Of a DNA stretch of 64,000 nt, positions 10,252 through 20,138 are shown piece after piece (within the stretch, counting starts at the first letter, position 1; each line of letters starts with the position of its first letter). This DNA comes from Agapanthus africanus (lineage: Eukaryota > Streptophyta > Magnoliopsida > Asparagales > Amaryllidaceae). The DNA lies in NCBI GenBank assembly GCA_030015575.1, contig CM057342.1, forward strand, positions 621,827,348 to 621,891,347. Reading direction: 5' to 3'. A program made the translations under genes and the position numbers. Under the pieces are notes generated by a model. That model was not told the DNA's origin. It saw only the letters and a program-made list of their open reading frames with translations, and did no database searches.

Positions 10252-10620
10252 GGAAGGACTGGGACATGTGATACGTTGCCTACCCCGATGCGAGGTCATA
10301 AGATTGATTGATTCCAGCTAGAGACGACTTCACGCAGGTATGTTGGGAGTCGATAGAGACGATCGAATGTCAGAAGCCCATTTTCCAAGTTTAATGTATT
10401 CAGAGACAAATGCAAGTAATGCTATAGACCCTCTAGAAGAATGAAACCCTAACTTGACGTAATGACCATGGAACGCTTTTGAACCTTAGGGTTTGCGGCA
10501 GTTCAGCGGTGCCATTTGTGAGGCTTGGGTTTGCCCTTCTATGGTTGGTCTGCAGGTACTGTGGCATGTACTAGAATACTATTAAACTGTACACAAGATG
10601 TTGAGCTCTTGGGGGATTAT
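10252..10620 (+). repeat. Old fragment of the same copia leader family
   Basis: From about 10380 to 10570 the sequence is a diverged relative of 2600-2790 in A. It shares the order CAAGTAA, CCCTCTAGAAGA, GAACCTTNGGGTTTG, GGCAGT, GTGAGGC, CCCTTCTA and TGTGGCA-like blocks. The first 130 bases show no clear match. This looks like an older family member into which, or beside which, A inserted. Confidence 0.6.
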
Positions 10621-11340
10621 AGAATCTTGACAAATCGATCATAAGGTTCGACATCATTCGGATATCATGTGATGGGATACATTGCTTGGGAGACTCCAGA
10701 TACGAGTATAGCCGTTGGAACGCAGTCCATGCAGCCACGGAGAGATGAGTCCGAAGCAGTCGACATTAGAGAAAAGTGGAGTAATGAGGTTCGTACGAGA
10801 TCTTGATGAGATGGCATTCCACTTCGCCGACATCAGAGATGTGATACGCATGCAGAGGCGTTGTATATGGATATACCTTCCAGAAGGAGTGGCGATGAGT
10901 ATGCTGCCGTTCCGGAACAGAAAACAGATTTGGTAAAGGGTGATAACTTCCGGGTAGTTCGGCAGAAAAGATATTTGGGAGAAACTTCGACAGAACCTTT
11001 CTGGAATACTATACGAGAAGACTTGGACCCCGGAGATGTCATATTGTGAACACCCAGTAGGCCAGAGCTCGGCATCGTCGACGAGATAGTTGGCCAGAGA
11101 TCTTTAGAGGATGTGCCGGAGTGGGAATGTTTCCGTCGTCATTCCATATTGACCCGTTGAGCCGAGGAGCTATGCACTTAGCAATCTGCAGTGAGAGACG
11201 AGAGCCTAAGAGCGCCAGATGTCAGCCCACGAACAGTAGATAAGTAGACATCTTGCTCTGCTAGTATTGGATGCACCGACACCTTCTCGACTTTGAAGGA
11301 GGAAATATCGACGACGGTATTTGTGATTTATGATTTGGTG
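10621..11340 (+). other. Unidentified relic, coding-like in part
   Basis: The stretch 10861-11049 reads open with a composition that looks protein-like (for example DLDPGDVIL near its end), and 10715-10936 is open in another frame. I do not recognise any family. It lies upstream of the T1 polypurine tract, so it may be decayed internal sequence of that element, but none of the chromodomain or integrase motifs seen in D could be found. No start signal or conserved partner supports calling a gene. Confidence 0.3.
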
Positions 11341-11439
11341 ATTCGATTATCATGTGTTCGTCATCTTGGATTTCGGTATTTTGGGCGATCTATAAGTATG
11401 ATTTGATCTTGATGACTGAGTTTCATGATATTTGTTTTC

Positions 11440-12360
11440 GTACACCATGGTTGCACCTACTGGGTATTCCTATTTTGTGCATAGTTATTATACTTGAGAT
11501 ATGCTTTATACACCGTTGTGTTGATTTATTATTTGTGCACAGTTATTGTACTTAATATCGTTTTTGTACCTTGTCCGCACATGTTTATGATTTCATGGAT
11601 TTCATACAGTTGGGTTGATTTTGTGCATATGGTATGCACACGGTTTGGTTTTTGCACTCGGTATAGTTCATATATACTTGCAGTGCATTAGTACGTATTT
11701 TGTGCACCACAGTTGCACCTGACTTCATTTTGATGTCATTCGAGACATTGATTTTGATTTCATGCCTATGTTATGCATGTGATTTGACTTATGCTATCGG
11801 CATAGTTTTCATATGCTTTTAGTATTTTGAATTGCTTTTGTGTACGTTGATGCACATGGTTGTGAGATTATATACCACGGTATACCCGATTTGGATTTGG
11901 ATTGAAATGTGTTGTATACCATCGATTTCGATTGTGATACTCGAAATTTGTTTTGTGCACCTTGTGCACCTGATTGGATTCTTGCGCATATTTGACGCGC
12001 TTGGATTGGATTTGCGCATGTTCGGCGCTTGATATTGGATTTCGTGATTTCGTGCATGTTGGATGCACATGATTTAGATTTTATTCATGCATGATGGCTG
12101 CACCTGATTTGGATTTTCGCGCATGTTGGGCGCATGATATGAGATGCGATTTTGGTGCACACCAGATGCACTAAATCGAGATTCTTCATGCATATCAGAT
12201 GCACCTGATATTGTTGTCAGGCACACCCGTTGCCTTTGACAGGTGTTTCGTGCTAACCCGTTGCACTTAGATTATGTTTCTGTGCACATGTATGGCACAT
12301 TCATGGATTTCGATTTCCGTGCGCACCAGACGCACGTAGCATTCATATGCACATATTGGG
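11440..12360 (+). repeat. Degenerate array of GCAC dyads
   Basis: A loose motif GCAY-(5-7 bases)-TGCAC recurs about every 40-60 bases, separated by T-rich GATTTNGATTT-like spacers. Clear examples are GCATGTTGGATGCAC (12054), GCACACCAGATGCAC (12157) and GCGCACCAGACGCAC (12321). Each is close to an inverted repeat. The array fills the presumed 3' untranslated part of T1. Short open frames in both directions are by-products of the repeat. Confidence 0.6.
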
Positions 12361-12927
12361 ATTGATTCCTTATGGAGCAGTACGGTTTTATGATATTTTC
12401 TATTTTTTTGTACTGAGCAGGACTAATCAGAGTACAGTACCTGAATATGTTTTTGCATGAATTGATAGTTATCGAGAGGATTTCAAAAAAGAGAGCTATA
12501 GTCTCAGTATTTACCAACGTGTCTGATATGACACGAAACGTTTGAAATAAAGAAACCCTTCTAAATTATTTTTCAAATGGCGGGACGTACATATTAAACA
12601 AATGATAAGTATATATATAGTTATTTTCTTACATTAGACGTCCGCCACTGTGTCACGATACACGCATCGCACAGCAACATGAAAGGTTTGGCATGCATTG
12701 GTTTTCGTATTGGACTTAACATTTGTGTCTTCACCATGACTCCGATGATTGCGGGATGCTTGATGGTTTTTTGATTTAGAGTTATCTGCTCATTTTTCAT
12801 CCGCATGCATTGCGCTATGATGTGTTTTATGTATTTATAATTTCGGAACCCCGACGACTTAGTCTTTTTACTGAAATATTTTAGTATTTGAGGGGTTTAA
12901 ATTTAAATTCGGGGACCGAATTTCTTT
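12361..12927 (+). other. T1 3' untranslated sequence, no gene seen
   Basis: This is AT-rich sequence between the GCAC array and the polypurine tract. The last 60 bases (TTTAAATTCGGGGACCGAAT onward) closely match the equivalent end of D on the other strand near 43560-43590, which ties this stretch to a Tekay-type element. No reading frame or RNA gene is visible. Confidence 0.6.
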
Positions 12928-12940
12928 AAGGGGGGAAGAT
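12928..12940 (+). other. Polypurine tract of chromovirus T1
   Basis: AAGGGGGGAAGAT immediately precedes the LTR start TGTAACATT. The reverse complement of exactly this tract flanks the LTR of D at 43550-43562. Confidence 0.85.
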
Positions 12941-13984
12941 TGTAACATTTCAGAAAATAAAATATTATTTTTGGGAAAATTTTGCAATTAAATAACAAGT
13001 ATATTGAATATTTTAATATGGCGGTAAAATTAATTACCGATAAATTGGGAAAAAATTGGAAAATTATGGAAATTACTGAAAAGAGGGTGTTTTATGTGAT
13101 TTATGCAAATTACGAAATTTTATGATTTATTATACACTAATTTAGTGCTAATCGCTATTAAATTTCGCTAATCGCGCATTAAGCTTATTTTGTGCAAAAC
13201 ATGCATCGTGTCGTATTTTACACTTATGTTACAATTTATAACCATGGTTTCATTTGGGATTTATGTGTTGGTTTTAAAAATGAAATGGAAAAAAAAAAGA
13301 AAAGAAAAGAATAGAAAAGAATAGAATATGAAGCATGGACAAGAGAGAGAGAGGTGAGAGTCAACCTTGGTCATAACACTTTGACTCCCATTATCATGTT
13401 CATCTTTTTCTTCTCCCTCTTCAGCTCCATGGCAGCACCTCACTCCCATTCCACTTCAAACCCTCACTTCATCATCAAAAACACCGCAAAACTCCATCCC
13501 CACTTCATTAAAAATGTGCACAAGCTCACAAGCTTAACTTTGGACCAAGAAAGTTTGCATTTTGGTGCCCTAGGGGATTCATGAGTGCCAAACGAGGTAT
13601 TCTCTTAAACATTAGTATAGTATTTCCATTGCTTTTACATCCATATTTGATTAGAACCGATTTGGTGACGTTTAGTGAGCTTTAAAAATTTCTAGTTAGG
13701 GTTTGAGGAATTCTTGAGTTGTGATGTGTAATTGAGGCTTAAAGTAACCTTAAACCCCTTTTGTGATAATTTAGTGAACTGAAACTGAGACTTAAACCCC
13801 AGATTATGAACTTTGAAAACTCGATATCGGAGAATAGTGGATTCTGTTAGGGTATATTGACATCTTCTATCACCCGGGGCCTCTAAAATTTATTCAGCGA
13901 ACACAGAGAGTCATGCAGGCAACCTGGAGTGTACCTTAGAGACCCGAACCATAACACCCTACTGAGGCCACAAATAAAAGCTTT

Positions 13985-14005
13985 CTGGCCGCAAATTGCG
14001 GCCAG
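13985..14005 (+). repeat. Perfect 21 bp GC-rich inverted repeat in the T1 LTR
   Basis: CTGGCCGCAA is followed by one A and then the exact reverse complement TTGCGGCCAG. Its CCGC...GCGG core resembles the palindromes in the copia and Athila elements of this window. D does not show it. Confidence 0.75.
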
Positions 14006-14713
14006 ATCAGGAGATTTGGGGTCTGTGTTTGGTCTGTAGCTCTATGTCCTTCAAACTAGACCTTTGACATATGCAACTTTGGCTAATTTCACCTAGGGTA
14101 AAATCTGGGACTAAAATTCATGTGTTGCTGTTTTGATTCGAGGTTATATTTTTCGTATTTTGGATTCTGGATTATAGTATTTGCGTTTTACCTCGATCAC
14201 TTGACGTTTGTACGACGATATCGAGGGTTGTCTGGTGGTTTGAAAGGCGTAGTCCTTAGGTTCTAACCTATAGGCTTTTAGCATGTCGTTTTGGTTTTGA
14301 ATTGGGTTTTAATGCGGCACGAAACGTTATGATGTGTAAGTACCCCCGCGAGGATTTCAAGACGACAAGCAAGCGCGCGGCAACATCGGCATTGGCAAGC
14401 GAAGAGCAATATGAGTAGATTATATCTACGGGGGAAGTCGGGTGGATGGCATATAGCACCCCCGCAGTTCGTAGCATAGTGTATGGTATATATATTATAT
14501 AGATATATTTATATGGTATTGTGAGGTTATGATTATCTAGATAGACTTTGGGAGTCATGGATAACTTTAGTGTAATTGGATGTTGGTGTCGTTAGTTAGT
14601 TTAGTCGCGAGCCCTAGAATAAGATTTACACCCACACGCACACACATGCTTACTTGTTATATTCGTGCGTATATGGGGATATGTATATATTTATACACAC
14701 ATAGGTATGGGAC

Positions 14714-14717
14714 TATA

Positions 14718-14749
<32 letters not shown>

Positions 14750-14750
14750 C
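14714..14750 (+). repeat. GT/AT microsatellite in the T1 LTR
   Basis: A (GT)n run passes directly into an (AT)n run. The small open frame across it has no support as a gene. Confidence 0.85.
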
Positions 14751-15259
14751 GTACACCTACACTTGGATGATGAGGATTGTACATGGTATTTGGAGATGAG
14801 TCTATGAGATTGGGCATGGTGCCACGAGATCGGTGATATGATGTGGTTCGTATTAAGAGATACGACATGAGATTTTAGCGGGCCTTCAGGCGTGTGTTTT
14901 CATACACGCATATATATGCAGATGGTATCAGTTTATACTAGACTTAGATCAATACCCCAGTTCATGAGATATGATGATAAGGATACAAGATAAATGATGA
15001 GATGAATGTGATATTTGACCCGTACCCAGATTGGGATGCCGTACGATGGATTTACGTACGAGCTATATATTGGTGATTGATACGCACTCTTGACTCGAGG
15101 ATGTCATGTTATTTATTGTATCGTATGTGATACTATTGAGGCGAGATCACCGACAATTATATATGTATATATATATATCGACACAGATTTAGGTGGTTTC
15201 CATACTCTTTCGATTGGCTTGTTAGTTAGATCTGTAGTTTACTTAGTAGATGTTAGACT

Positions 15260-15264
15260 AGACC
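15260..15264. repeat. Left target-site duplication of the Athila element
   Basis: AGACC here is repeated at 37303-37307 directly outside the other LTR. The 5 bp length is typical for Ty3/gypsy integration and confirms a single intact insertion. Confidence 0.95.
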
Positions 15265-15662
15265 TGATCAGTCGAAAATATTGTATTTTTAACACAGAAA
15301 TTTCCCTACTATTTGTAATCATCTAAAGGTGTTTGGTATAAATATAGCACATATTAGCAATTTGTCTGCAAAAATACCAAATAACATGTGTTATACATTA
15401 TAACAAGTATTATGAGAGAAATTGTGTGTTTATTATTGCATACGTGATCTTTTGTATATCAAACACTTGTCTCGAAATTGTGTGCAGGAAATTCTCCAGG
15501 TAAAAGAGCCGGAACTGCTAAAAGTGCTGATAAAATACGTCAAGTCCAAGACTTGTGATCTGGCAGTAAACAAGAAAGTATAAAAATATTCCAGACATCA
15601 GGAAAGTGCCATTAAGCCAACTAAAATCAGCACAGAAATTTCCATGTAATGATCTCACAAAA

Positions 15663-15718
15663 CGGCCGCGGATCCGCGGCCGAGTCAGGCCGATCCGCCG
15701 CGGATCCGCAGCCGCGTT
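15663..15718 (+). repeat. GC-rich palindrome cluster in the Athila U3
   Basis: CGGCCGCGGATCCGCGGCCG (15663-15682) is a perfect 20 bp palindrome. A second one, built on CCGCGGATCCGC, follows at about 15698-15709. The 3' LTR copy (about 35889-35944) has lost the first palindrome by C-to-T type changes but keeps the second. Confidence 0.85.
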
Positions 15719-15800
15719 GACTCATTGGTGGCAGAAACTTTTTCTGAGGCTTCTCTTAAACGGCCAAACTTCTTCAAGACGCTTCAAAGTCACTCGAATT

Positions 15801-15871
15801 TTCTAGAAGCTTCTCTTATAACAACCAAGCTTTTCATGCAAGCTAGCTAACTATCTTAATCTAGAAACTTC
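15801..15871 (+). promoter_or_regulatory. Heat-shock-element-like cluster upstream of the Athila TATA box
   Basis: TTCTAGAAGCTTC (15801-15813) is a perfect three-unit TTCnnGAAnnTTC element, the binding pattern of plant heat-shock factors. GAAACTTC at 15864-15871 adds a two-unit site. The 3' LTR keeps GAAGCTTC at 36033-36040. Heat response is an inference from motifs. Confidence 0.5.
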
Positions 15872-15965
15872 TATACAACTACCTAGCTTACTATGCAAGC
15901 TTCATAACAACCAAGCTTCCAAAGGAAGCTAAATCTGGCTTCTAGGGGAAGCTAAAGGGGAAAGC

Positions 15966-15973
15966 TATAAAAA
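15966..15973 (+). promoter_or_regulatory. TATA box of the Athila 5' LTR
   Basis: TATAAAAA lies in a good context (GCTATAAAAAGGGAC). The 3' LTR has the same box at 36193-36200. Transcription would be expected to start some 30 bases downstream. Confidence 0.7.
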
Positions 15974-16309
15974 GGGACTTAGGATTTCATTACAAAGGTT
16001 GTTCAAGAGTTGATTAGTTGTTGAATATTGAGCCAAAATTCCGCAAGTTGAGTGACACAACTTGCAACTCAAAACCCTAGCCCAAATCCAATTCCAAAGA
16101 CAAATCAAGATACATCGAGTACCAAATCAAGCAAGCATTCAACGAGCCTTTGAAGCAAAGCCGATCTTCATCCGAGCAAAAGATCCACGACGATCCGCGA
16201 CTCACGACGATCGAGCCACGCAAAGATCGATGCCGAATTCCTTCTCAATTGAGTGAGCAAGAGCTAGTCTTGTAAACTTGAGTGAGAGTTGTAATTTGAA
16301 GAAGATCTA

Positions 16310-16315
16310 AATAAA
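16310..16315 (+). terminator. Polyadenylation signal in the Athila LTR
   Basis: AATAAA lies about 340 bases after the TATA box and would end the R region. The same signal is at 36537-36542 in the 3' LTR, where it would act on the full-length RNA. Confidence 0.55.
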
Positions 16316-17079
16316 GGTGAAAATCTTTATTCTTTCTTTCTATTCATTCGCGCATTATGATATTCTTAGTTCTTGATTGCTTTATAATAATGCGTGAGTA
16401 AATTCTCCGCTTGTATCGGAATCGAGAAAATAAGTAGATGATGATGATTAAAATCTTTAACGATTCTTAAATCTTATGAGTTTTGTAAACTTTAGGAAAT
16501 TGAATCATAGAAAACCTAATTTGAGCGAGATCGCTTTCTTGAATGTTTTCGCTCCAAATTAGAGATCAACGATCAATGATTTAATTTGCTAGAGGCTAGT
16601 ATTTGAATGATAATCTACGAAAGGACAAGGGATGACGACGACGAAACCCTAGTTTGTTCAATAGTTCCCTAATTCTCATTGATCGTCATCGATCTAGCAA
16701 CAAATCTTCAATAGATAAGAATTTGTAATCATTAGTATTCACCATCACTATTAATTGGATCGATTCCGACAAGCCTCTTTACAAATCTTGATAATTCAAT
16801 CGATTTGGATATTTTCTTGATCTTTATCATTTCTTGATTTTAGATCTAGTTCTTTATAATTCTTGAAACTAAATTTCATAAATCTTGAATCAATTTTCTT
16901 TTATCTTTTAATTTTCAACTCAACTAAAACAATAACGAACAAATCACACTTTCTCAGTGGACGATCCGCATTCACCGACGAAACTACAATAGACACCATC
17001 AATTGATTGCGGTATAAATTTATTTGGTTGTGATCTTTTACACTTTTCTAAGAACGTCACACGGAGATGATCAATCAAA

Positions 17080-17097
17080 TGGCGCTGTTGCCGGGGA
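17080..17097 (+). other. tRNA-Asp primer-binding site
   Basis: TGGCGCTGTTGCCGGGGA lies two bases after the LTR. It differs at one base from the Asp-tRNA site used by Athila elements, which supports the lineage call. Confidence 0.9.
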
Positions 17098-18272
17098 TAG
17101 TGTGCTAATTTGTTCGTTTTTGTAATTTGAGTTGGAAAATTTATTATCTAATCAGAATTTTTAGATCAAAATTCTCCCAAGCGCTTAACGATTTGTTGTG
17201 ATTTGTTGCAAGGAGATCTGGAATCTGTGGTGCGAGAGGAAAAATTTTCAGGACATCTCAAAAAGTCCAGAGAGGCAACAGGAGCGGTTTCTGAAATTTT
17301 TGTTCAAGGATCTTATTAACTGACCGCGGAACCGCGGTTTTTGAAGGCTTCTTGCGGCAGATCAGCGGCGGGATAGCTGCTTCAGTGCACCAAAATTTTT
17401 AGGTCTACTTCTGTCTTTCTTATCTCCTCCCTGCTCTTTCCATTAACCAATTTCTGCAGGATTCTTTGCAAAAATTCGCAGCGCCGCAAAAAGAAAAAAA
17501 TTGTTGCGTGTTTGATCTTGGTTGTTTGCATTTTTAAGACGGAAATTAAGCGGCAAAGACCAAATTCAGATTAGGTGGGGAGTTCATTACCCTTTCTAAG
17601 CTCCAAAAATCACAAACTTACATCCGCATCACCCTCATTAACTAGAAAATATCTATACATGACTCTAAGGACCGTCGTGCTCAATTAGGGCAGAAGGAGG
17701 TCGTGGGTAATCTATTACTTATCCGCATTTCTTTTGTGGTGTCTAAGGTAAGTGTGTCTAAGGCAAGTGGTTACTTAATTAGGACCACTACTTACGTAGA
17801 GGAGAACCTCCCACTTACCTGGCACTTACCAGGCCACAGAAGGGGCAAAGAGGCAGTTGATGATCTATCTTGCGACTTGTCTTCTAAAAGTCTAGGAGCG
17901 GTCTAGAGACCTGACCTAGGTGACCACTAGAATTAGGGTTGCTTGTGCATTGTTTGTGATTTGATTTTTCAAAAAATCCGTACTTTTTCAAACCAAAAAC
18001 CAAACTCATCTTTTCCTTAATTATCACAACGTTACCACTTGTGCTAAACCATTTAGTGCATGCTCGGCTGGACAAGGGATTCTAGCGCCCGTCTTGTCCG
18101 TGTTCCTCCTATCGACTCCGAAGTCGGTAATTCTACGTCTACTTGTTCTTAACCCTCCACCACACCCACTTCGATGGACAATTCTCCATCGAACTTCTTT
18201 AACACTACTCTGCCACCACCCGCAGGTGCGTAGAATCCGCCCCGCATCTCTCTCCAAGAGAGATGTTACCCT
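17098..18272 (+). other. Athila leader, non-coding, with a GC palindrome
   Basis: About 1.2 kb lie between the primer site and gag. CCGCGGAACCGCGG at 17324-17337 is near-palindromic and identical to a 14-mer in the leader of copia element E. GCGGCAGATCAGCGGCG follows at about 17353 and resembles sequence in the B leader. Small open frames at 17703-17906 and 18094-18432 show no family match. Confidence 0.7.
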
Positions 18273-20138
18273 ATGCAAGGTCCTCTTTCGACCTGTCTCA
18301 CCATTCCACCAGCCAATGGGGACAATTTTGAAATCAAACCACAATATATCAATCTTCTACCCAAGTATCACGGTCTCGAGTCTGAAGACGCATACGTCTT
18401 TATTACTAAATTTGAAAATGTATGCGCTATGATGGGTACTTCACAGCTTTCTGTGGATGCTATGAGATTACGTCTTCTCCCATTCACTTTGTGCGATATA
18501 GCCGAGAAGTGGCTTTATAACACAGCCGCACATTCTATTTCAAACTGGGGAGAATTCGTAACAGCTTTCCTAAAGAAATTCTACCCCAATCATAAGACAA
18601 CACGAGTCCGTAGCGAAATAAATCAATTTACCCACCTTCCAAATGAACCATTCTCGAAGTGTTTTGAACGCTTCAAGGATCTGTTAGTTCAGTGTCCTCA
18701 TCACGGAATTCCTAGATGGGATCTGTGCAGAATCATATATGAGGGTATTAATCCTACAACAAAATAGAACCTTGAATCCATGTGTCAAGGCACCTTCATG
18801 AATAAAGATGATGGTGAAGCCTGGAGATTTTTAGAAGATTTCGCTGAGAAAACTTTACAGTGGGAGAGTGTAAACCAGTCATCGTCTAGGGGTGGCATTA
18901 ACAAAATTGATGTTTCCATAGGAGTTAGAGCTGAAATGGCAGCAATGCAAAAGAAACTCGAAACTATGGAACATAAATTTTTAGCGGCCTCCCTAAATCA
19001 GATGTCACTTTCCAAAACTGTCTGTGGATGCTGTTCTGATCCATCTCATCTTACGGAAGAATGTCCATTGAATTCTCCATTTCAAGGTCAAGAGCATACC
19101 AATGCTGCTTTCCAACTATGACTTAGAAACGATCCGTATTCTTCCAGATATAATCAGGGTTGGAGGAATCATCCTAATTTTGCTTAGAACAAACAACAAA
19201 CTCAAAACACGGTTCCAAATCAAAATAATTTCCAAAGGGCTCCTCCACCACAACAGCAACCATGTCAACTGAGTCAGCACCCCTACCAATCACAAAACTT
19301 TCAAAACCCGGTCAACACACCTGCACCGTATAATCCTTTGCAGTTGACCGGTACTGATGAATCCTCTTCACTCGCACAAACCATGAATTTGATTCTGAAA
19401 GATTTCATGCAAGTTTCGTCCGAGATTCAGTCTTCTGTCGATGATATAAAGAAAAACTCCACCACCCAAGCTGAAAGTATAAAATCGATGGAACCACAAA
19501 TTGCACAATTAAAAGCCGAAATGAGTGCTTGAGAAAAAAGGAAACTTCCTTTTCAACCCCTACCGAATCCTGGACATTCACAACACCACAATGTGAATGC
19601 CATTACAACGTTGAGATCTGGAAGAGTGCTGAATAATCAAGTTGGAGAAGAGATTGATAATCATGAAGAATTAATCAATAAAACCCCGACTGAAAATTTT
19701 CCTTCCACATCTACTTCTACTTCTTACCCCAGTTCTTCTACCCCACCACCTTCTTGCGAGCCTATTCTTCATTTTCCCCAAGGCTCGACACCTCAGCATA
19801 CCTCTTCCAGTCCACCAAAGACGATCCCCACTTCTATTCTGGGATCAGATCCATACACACCACCTTCTCCAATGTTGGACCTAGCTCTTATTGCTAAAGC
19901 TCCTTATTCTAATCGGTTAAGGGGAAACAAATCGAGTCCACATATGGAGAAGATTATGAAAATGTTCAAACAGGTTAATATCAACATCACTTTCCTAGAT
20001 GCTATTCAACAAGTCCCCGCTTATGCGAAAATTCTCAAAGACTTGTGCACGAGGAAGAGGAAGACTCAAGTGCCCAAAAATGTTTTCATGACTAATAATG
20101 TTAGCACTGCTTTTACCCCACAGTTTCCAAAGAAATAA
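18273..20138 (+). pseudogene. Athila gag, one frame with four internal stops
   Basis: A single reading frame runs through the region and is interrupted by stops at 18765, 19119, 19185 and 19530. The first part is a retrotransposon gag (Pfam-type) capsid domain, with KWLYNTAAHSISNWGEF and FERFKDLLVQCPHHGIP as landmarks. A nucleocapsid zinc knuckle of form CX2CX4HX4C (CGCCSDPSHLTEEC) lies near 19023-19064. Ser/Pro/Thr-rich linker sequence follows, then a segment (VPAYAKILKDLC) that leads into protease in this lineage. The start at 18273 is uncertain because upstream sequence does not reveal a better one. It would encode the virus-like particle shell but is dead. Confidence 0.88.

Larger units (their letters stand above)
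12941..15264 (+). repeat. LTR of chromovirus T1, first part
   Basis: The LTR starts TGTAAC after the polypurine tract and is cut at 15264 by the Athila insertion. It resumes at 37308 and ends at 39626, about 4.64 kb in all. It is long but plausible for Tekay/Del-type elements, and it shares blocks with the 3.5 kb LTR of D, including the GAGTAGATATA-like and CTACGGGGGA segment near 14410-14440 and the downstream hairpin region. Both sides of this LTR carry internal sequence (see findings). Confidence 0.8.
15265..17077 (+). repeat. 5' LTR of the Athila element
   Basis: The 1813 bp LTR runs from TGATCAGTCG to GATCAATCA. It contains a GC-rich palindrome cluster, heat-shock-type motifs, a TATA box and a polyadenylation signal in that order. 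Short open frames (15606-15806, 16062-16256) are repeated in the other LTR but look incidental. Confidence 0.95.

Noticed and set aside
17080-17097. A tRNA gene at the Athila primer site
   Set aside because: Only the 18 bases complementary to the tRNA 3' end are present, with no cloverleaf around them.
18094-18432. A 112-codon open frame before the Athila gag
   Set aside because: It overlaps the start of gag in another frame and has no similarity to a known protein. It is a shadow of leader and gag sequence.
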